Shown here in pieces: positions 48,690-52,278 of a stretch of DNA of 52,278 nt (its first letter is position 1; every line of letters begins with the position of its first letter). The stretch covers positions 1 to 52,278 of the forward strand of contig JANWWH010000004.1 in assembly GCA_025056375.1 (NCBI GenBank), written 5' to 3'. A model generated the notes under the pieces. It was not told where the DNA came from. It saw nothing but the letters and a program-made list of their open reading frames with translations, and searched no databases. The DNA is from Aquificaceae bacterium (GTDB lineage: Bacteria; Aquificota; Aquificia; Aquificales; Aquificaceae). A program made the position numbers and the translations under genes.

Positions 48690-49903
48690 TTTGTCAACCT
48701 TTCCAGCCTTGCCAGTGCGGTGTTATACTGAAACAGAGCAAGGTAATAGTTCTGTAGTATCTGGTTGTAATTGCTTACCACTTCCAGCACCTCGAGCTGT
48801 GTGGCAACGCCAAAACGGTATCGCTCCGTAGAAAGCCTGAAGCTTTCCTTTGCCCACTCTAAGGAGAGCTCCAGAGCTCTTATCTGAGCTTGCAGTGACC
48901 TTGTTTCCTCAAGGGTTTTGAGAAACTCCGCCCTTATCTTGTTCTCCGTCTCTTTCAGGTTCTCCGCCTGTTTTAGGACTTCTATCCTTGCCTGTGAGAG
49001 GCTTGCTTCACGGGCAAATCCGTCAAAAATCCTGTAGCTGAGCCTTGCACCGAAAGTGTAGCCCTCTACCAGCTCCACCTGCCCTCCCACTCTGGCGGTG
49101 TTGCCCTGGTAGTTTGCAAAGAAGTTCAGCGTTGGGTAGTATTGAGATTCCTGAACCCCCACCGCCCTCTGGGCTACCTCCAAGTTTTTCTTAGCCACCT
49201 TTAGGGTAGAGTTGTTCCTGAGAAGGGCTTCCCTGTCTACGCTTATGGGTTGTGTGTAGGTAAGGCTACCCTGTGGTTCTACCCTCTCTTCAAGCTGGAG
49301 GAAGGCTCTGAGGTCTTCCAGAGACTTGCGGTAATCCGCTCTTGCACCTTCCAGCTGAGCCTTTACATTTTCCAGCTGAGCCTTTGCCCTGACGAGCTCC
49401 ACCTTTGGCACCATGCCCGCCTGAAACCTACCCTCCGTCTGTCTGAGGTTCTCTTCCCAGTATTTGAGGTTCTCTTCAAGTAGCCTTATAACCTCCTTTC
49501 TATAAAGGAGGGCATAGAAGAGCGCCTTCGTCTGAAACTCCACCTCCCTTAAAGTATCCTGACGCAAGAACTCTTGGAGCTCTCTTTGCTCTTTTGCCAG
49601 CTTTATACCCTCAAAGACCGCCCTGTTGAACACCGCCTGCTCCACCTCGAGGCTGTAGCTGTGTCTGTTTTTAGGCGTAAAGCCAAAGGCAAGGTCATCG
49701 CTGAGCCTGGTGTAGCTGTAGGAGAGACCCACCTGGGGCATTATGCCTGCCCTTGCCTTGCGTATGCCCTCCTCCGCCTTCTGAAGCTCAAGGGTGGAAA
49801 GCTTTAGGGAACTGTGATTTTTCACTGCTATTTCCACCGCCTGCTCAAGGGTAAGAGCTACAGCCCAGAAGAAGTTAAACAGTATAAAGAACAACAGCTT
49901 CAT
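48686..49903 (-). CDS. TolC-family outer-membrane efflux channel (copy 1)
   Basis: 405 aa, signal peptide (MKLLFFILFNFFWAVA), TolC repeat elements (VEIAVKNHSSLKLSTLELQKAEEGI, GMVPKVELVRAKAQLENVKAQLEGA, YRFGVATQLEVLEVVSNYNQILQNYYLALFQYNTAL). Outer-membrane partner for the RND adaptor immediately upstream (4-nt overlap) and the divergent RND pump. It and copy 2 differ clearly in sequence, so they are not a recent duplication. Confidence 0.92.
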   Translation of the reverse strand: MKLLFFILFNFFWAVALTLEQAVEIAVKNHSSLKLSTLELQKAEEGIRKARAGIMPQVGLSYSYTRLSDDLAFGFTPKNRHSYSLEVEQAVFNRAVFEGIKLAKEQRELQEFLRQDTLREVEFQTKALFYALLYRKEVIRLLEENLKYWEENLRQTEGRFQAGMVPKVELVRAKAQLENVKAQLEGARADYRKSLEDLRAFLQLEERVEPQGSLTYTQPISVDREALLRNNSTLKVAKKNLEVAQRAVGVQESQYYPTLNFFANYQGNTARVGGQVELVEGYTFGARLSYRIFDGFAREASLSQARIEVLKQAENLKETENKIRAEFLKTLEETRSLQAQIRALELSLEWAKESFRLSTERYRFGVATQLEVLEVVSNYNQILQNYYLALFQYNTALARLERLTK

Positions 49904-50958
49904 CTCACCTCCACCCTAATACCCTGCTGTAGTATGTAGGCGTTCTCAAGGGCTATGCCCTCACCTTCCTTAAGGTCGCCCTTCAGGTAGACTAACCCCT
50001 GTCCTTGCTTTATAACCTCTACCTGCACTGGTTGGGCGACCCCATCTTGCACTTTCCAGACCACCCTTCTGTTACCCTGAAGCACCACCGCCTGCTCTGG
50101 CACTACAAAGGCTCTTTCCACACCCTTTATAAGGCTTACCTCTCCATACATGCCGGGCTTGAGAAGACCCTTCGAGTTGTCAAGCCTTGCCTTTACCGTC
50201 AAAAGCCTGTTCTGGTCTGCAACGGGTGAGAGGAAAAAGACCTTACCCTCAAAGTCTCCAAAGGGCTCCACCCTCACGCGAACCTTTGAACCCTCCTTCG
50301 CATATGGCAGGTATTCCTGTGGTATTTGGAAGACCAACCTTATGGGGTTTAGAGTTACGAGACGGAGGGTTTGCGTCTGAGGGGTTACATAGTCTCCTAA
50401 GTTTACAAGCCTTTGGGCTATGTATCCGGAGAAGGGGGCTGTTAGGGTCGTCCTTGATAGGTTGAGCTTTGCGTTGTTCAGCTGTGCCTGAAGGCTTTTT
50501 AGGAGCTCTTCCTGAGACCTTAGCTGTGTCTGTAAGCTCTCATACTCCTCTCTGGCTATCAGCTCTCTTTCAAATAGAAACCTTCTTCTCTCTACCACCG
50601 CCTTGAGGTTTTCGTAGTTTGCTCTCGCCTGTGCAAGTTGAGCCTCAACCTGCCTTACCGAGTTCTCGTAGTCTGCAGGGTCTACCCTGAGCAAAGCCTG
50701 TCCTGATTTTACAAAGTTACCCTCTTCCACCATAAGGCTTACGACCCTTCCGCTCACAAGAGGCTTGAGAGTTACGTCTCTCTCACCTTCAAAGTAGCCC
50801 TTGGTGTTGTATTCTACGGGGACATCCTCTACTTTGAGCTTGTAGAGGCTTACCACTACCTTCCTCTCCTGAGGCTTTTTTGGCTCACTCCTTTCCTGTC
50901 TCTGACAAGAAGACAGGAAAAGGGTCATAAGAAAAACGGGAAGGATAAACCTTCTCAT
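49900..50958 (-). CDS. RND efflux periplasmic adaptor (AcrA/MexA type)
   Basis: 352 aa with a lipoprotein-like signal (MRRFILPVFLMTLFLSSCQ, lipobox LSSC), lipoyl halves SGRVVSLMVEEGNFVKSGQALLRVD and APFSGYIAQRLVNLGDYV, a shorter coiled coil than in EmrA, and barrel/membrane-proximal domains. Partner of the divergent RND pump gene. First gene of the six-gene minus operon; its ATG lies 9 nt from a TATAAT box with no Shine-Dalgarno, implying a leader of only a few nt. Confidence 0.94.
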   Translation of the reverse strand: MRRFILPVFLMTLFLSSCQRQERSEPKKPQERKVVVSLYKLKVEDVPVEYNTKGYFEGERDVTLKPLVSGRVVSLMVEEGNFVKSGQALLRVDPADYENSVRQVEAQLAQARANYENLKAVVERRRFLFERELIAREEYESLQTQLRSQEELLKSLQAQLNNAKLNLSRTTLTAPFSGYIAQRLVNLGDYVTPQTQTLRLVTLNPIRLVFQIPQEYLPYAKEGSKVRVRVEPFGDFEGKVFFLSPVADQNRLLTVKARLDNSKGLLKPGMYGEVSLIKGVERAFVVPEQAVVLQGNRRVVWKVQDGVAQPVQVEVIKQGQGLVYLKGDLKEGEGIALENAYILQQGIRVEVR

Positions 50959-50967
50959 AGTAGAAGT

Positions 50968-50973
50968 ATTATA
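50968..50973 (-). promoter_or_regulatory. -10 box of the adaptor-tolC-tetR-tolC-emrAB operon
   Basis: TATAAT on minus, ending 9 nt before the ATG at 50958. It mirrors the plus-strand -10 box across the central operator, with the same GTTATAAT context. Confidence 0.55.
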
Positions 50974-50976
50974 ACA

Positions 50977-50992
50977 TACTGACTGGTCGGTA
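50977..50992. promoter_or_regulatory. TetR-type operator between divergent efflux transcripts
   Basis: TACTGACTGGTCGGTA fits the inverted repeat TACnGACnnGTCnGTA, with 12 of 16 positions symmetric. It sits exactly between two mirror-image GTTATAAT elements (-10 boxes on both strands), so the symmetry extends over about 35 bp. A bound TetR dimer would cover the -35 to -10 spacer of both promoters at once. The TetR gene in the flanking operon is the obvious candidate. Confidence 0.72.
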
Positions 50993-50995
50993 GGT

Positions 50996-51001
50996 TATAA
51001 T
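50996..51001 (+). promoter_or_regulatory. -10 box of the RND pump gene
   Basis: A perfect TATAAT ending 9 nt before ATG 51011, with no Shine-Dalgarno. No consensus -35 is visible at 17 nt; the operator fills that space. Confidence 0.55.
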
Positions 51002-51010
51002 ATAGCTCTG

Positions 51011-52278
51011 ATGTATAAGTTCTTTATACACAGACCCGTTACCTCTTGGATGTTTATGATAGCCTTTATACTGCTTGGTTTGTATTCCTTGAGGAACATA
51101 CCTCTGGATAGGCTTCCCGACGTGGACTTCCCTACGGTAAGCATAGTAACCACCTATCCCGGAGCTAATGCCTATGTGGTGGATGTTAATGTAACCAGAA
51201 AGATAGAGGACCAGATAGCCACCATAAGCGGTATTGAGACCATATCCTCAACCAGCTTTGCGGGCACTTCAAGGATAACCATAACCTTTTCTTTGGAGAA
51301 GGACATAGACGTAGCAGCTCAGGAAGTTAGAGATACGGTGCAAAGGGTTCTTAGAAGACTTCCAGAAGGTGTAGACCCACCGGTGGTCAGGAAGGTGGAT
51401 ACATCCCTTTCGCCTGTCTTTGTTACACTTTTACACTCAAAAACTGCGGACTATCAGACCCTCGCCTACTGGGCGGACAAGGTCATAAAAAGAGAGTTTG
51501 AAAGGATAAACGGCGTGGGTCAGGTGGACTTGGGCGGCTTTAGGGACAACGTGCTCTGGGTTAGGGTTGACCCAGAAAAGCTCTATGCCAGAGGTCTTGC
51601 AGTTCAGGACGTGTTAGAGTCTGTGGAAAAGAACCACCTTGAAGCACCCGCCGGCACCGTATACGGCAAAAACAGGGAATACATCATCAGACTATACGGC
51701 AAGGTAAGGGATGCTAAGGAGCTGGAAAGGGTCTACATAAGAAACGGCGTAAGGCTTGGGGACGTGGGTTTTGTGGAGTTTACAGAGGACGAAAAAAGGG
51801 GCATGTCAAGGTTTAACGGTGAGCAGGCAATAGTGCTTGTAGTATACAAGCAGTCAAAAACCAACACGGTTCAGGTGGTAGATGCGGTAAAGGCAAAGAT
51901 GGAAGAGCTAAATAAACAGCTTCCACCCGGCATGAGGATGGACTTTACCTTTGACTCTTCCATCTTCGTCAAGGACAGCGTAAGAGCCGCCATAGAGGAA
52001 ATCATCATAGGAAGCCTTCTTACCGCTCTCGTGGTCTACTTTTTCCTTGGAAGCATAAGGCTTACCTTTGTTCCCGTCTTTGCCATACCCATAACCCTTC
52101 TTGGCACTGTCTTTTTCCTCTTTCAACTGGATAACTCTCTAAACACCTTTACCCTTCTGGGACTTGCGGTAGCCGTGGGTATAGTGATAGACGACGCTAT
52201 AGTGGTTCTTGAAAGCATATACAGGAGAAGGTACGAAGAGGGTCTTGAGCCTATACAGGCGGGCGAAGTGGGCACGCG
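51011..52278 (+). CDS. RND-family efflux pump (AcrB/MdtB type), cut by the window end
   Basis: The first 422 residues of an inner-membrane HAE-RND transporter (full length normally about 1000-1050 aa); absent from the ORF track because it runs off the end. The start MYKFFIHRPVTSWMFMIAFILLGLYSLRNIPLDRLPDVDFPTVSI is canonical; then YPGANAYVVDVNVTRKIEDQIATISG and, in TM4, AVGIVIDDAIVVLESIYRRR with the paired proton-relay Asp residues. It is expressed divergently from its adaptor and channel genes and shares one operator with them. Confidence 0.95.
   Translation, partial: MYKFFIHRPVTSWMFMIAFILLGLYSLRNIPLDRLPDVDFPTVSIVTTYPGANAYVVDVNVTRKIEDQIATISGIETISSTSFAGTSRITITFSLEKDIDVAAQEVRDTVQRVLRRLPEGVDPPVVRKVDTSLSPVFVTLLHSKTADYQTLAYWADKVIKREFERINGVGQVDLGGFRDNVLWVRVDPEKLYARGLAVQDVLESVEKNHLEAPAGTVYGKNREYIIRLYGKVRDAKELERVYIRNGVRLGDVGFVEFTEDEKRGMSRFNGEQAIVLVVYKQSKTNTVQVVDAVKAKMEELNKQLPPGMRMDFTFDSSIFVKDSVRAAIEEIIIGSLLTALVVYFFLGSIRLTFVPVFAIPITLLGTVFFLFQLDNSLNTFTLLGLAVAVGIVIDDAIVVLESIYRRRYEEGLEPIQAGEVGT

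Noticed and set aside
1-52278. CRISPR arrays, rRNA genes, prophage, intact insertion sequences, toxin-antitoxin pairs
   Set aside because: Looked for and not seen. The PIN protein at 24336 could suggest a VapC toxin, but it lacks an adjacent antitoxin gene and fits the RNA ligase partner family.

Overview
ORGANISM. The window looks like chromosomal DNA of a thermophilic, microaerophilic, autotrophic bacterium of the Aquificaceae (Hydrogenobacter/Thermocrinis/Aquifex group). This is inferred from gene content, not from a search: succinyl-CoA synthetase next to two small ferredoxins (reductive TCA type), a lone atpC, stand-alone MnmC2, an archaeal-type RNA ligase with its PIN partner, a split RibD reductase domain, TusA/IscU/Nfu sulfur trafficking, an aa3-like oxidase and flagella. 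Genes are packed tightly, with many 4-nt ATGA overlaps and very short gaps. Both tRNA genes lack an encoded CCA.

LAYOUT. (1) 1-5.8 kb: sucD, two tandem [4Fe-4S] ferredoxins, an MBL hydrolase, a VTT membrane protein, tRNA(CAU), an M23 peptidase, then DUF507, a TrmN6-like methylase and atpC on minus, and a lipoate-ligase-like protein. (2) 5.8-8.6 kb: flgK-flgL behind a good sigma28-type promoter. (3) 8.6-12.8 kb: minus-strand oxidase operon ctaE-sco-ctaC-ctaD plus a small membrane ORF. (4) 12.8-13.3 kb: the only long gap; it holds a decayed transposase. (5) 13.3-16 kb: CopD-like protein, cupin, five-haem lipoprotein, tRNA-Phe, and mnmC2, whose 3' end is antisense to the tRNA. (6) 16-21 kb: trkH-trkA-adaptor-permease-ATPase operon. 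(7) 21-24.9 kb: pgm/hflC-like pair, RNA ligase and PIN partner. (8) 24.9-28.7 kb: minus-strand sulfur-transfer run iscU-PP-loop enzyme-tusA-DUF1858-like-nfu-aroE. (9) 28.7-31.3 kb: polyprenol-kinase-like gene, murB, ddl, two tiny ORFs. (10) 31.3-33.9 kb: two-subunit molybdenum hydroxylase. (11) 33.9-36.7 kb: HxlR regulator divergent from a CDGSH/quinone reductase/nitroreductase/TauE operon. (12) 36.8-43.6 kb: DUF420, ispF, patatin, MATE, GGDEF, ilvC, CDP-alcohol transferase, RibD-type reductase. (13) 43.6-52.3 kb: efflux island with RND adaptor, two TolC proteins, TetR, EmrA and EmrB on minus, and a divergent RND pump truncated by the window end.

MAIN SIGNALS. The strongest regulatory element is an inverted repeat (TACnGACnnGTCnGTA) centred between two mirror-image -10 boxes in the RND gap, with a TetR gene inside the flanking operon. 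Several first genes have a TATAAT-like box only 6-10 nt before the start codon and no Shine-Dalgarno, which suggests leaderless or near-leaderless mRNAs. Other points of interest are the RNA ligase/PIN pair, the sulfur-relay operon, the HxlR redox operon, and mnmC2 ending inside an antisense tRNA gene. I saw no CRISPR array, intact insertion sequence, rRNA or prophage. I did not find a system I would confidently call new; the best candidates are listed as findings.
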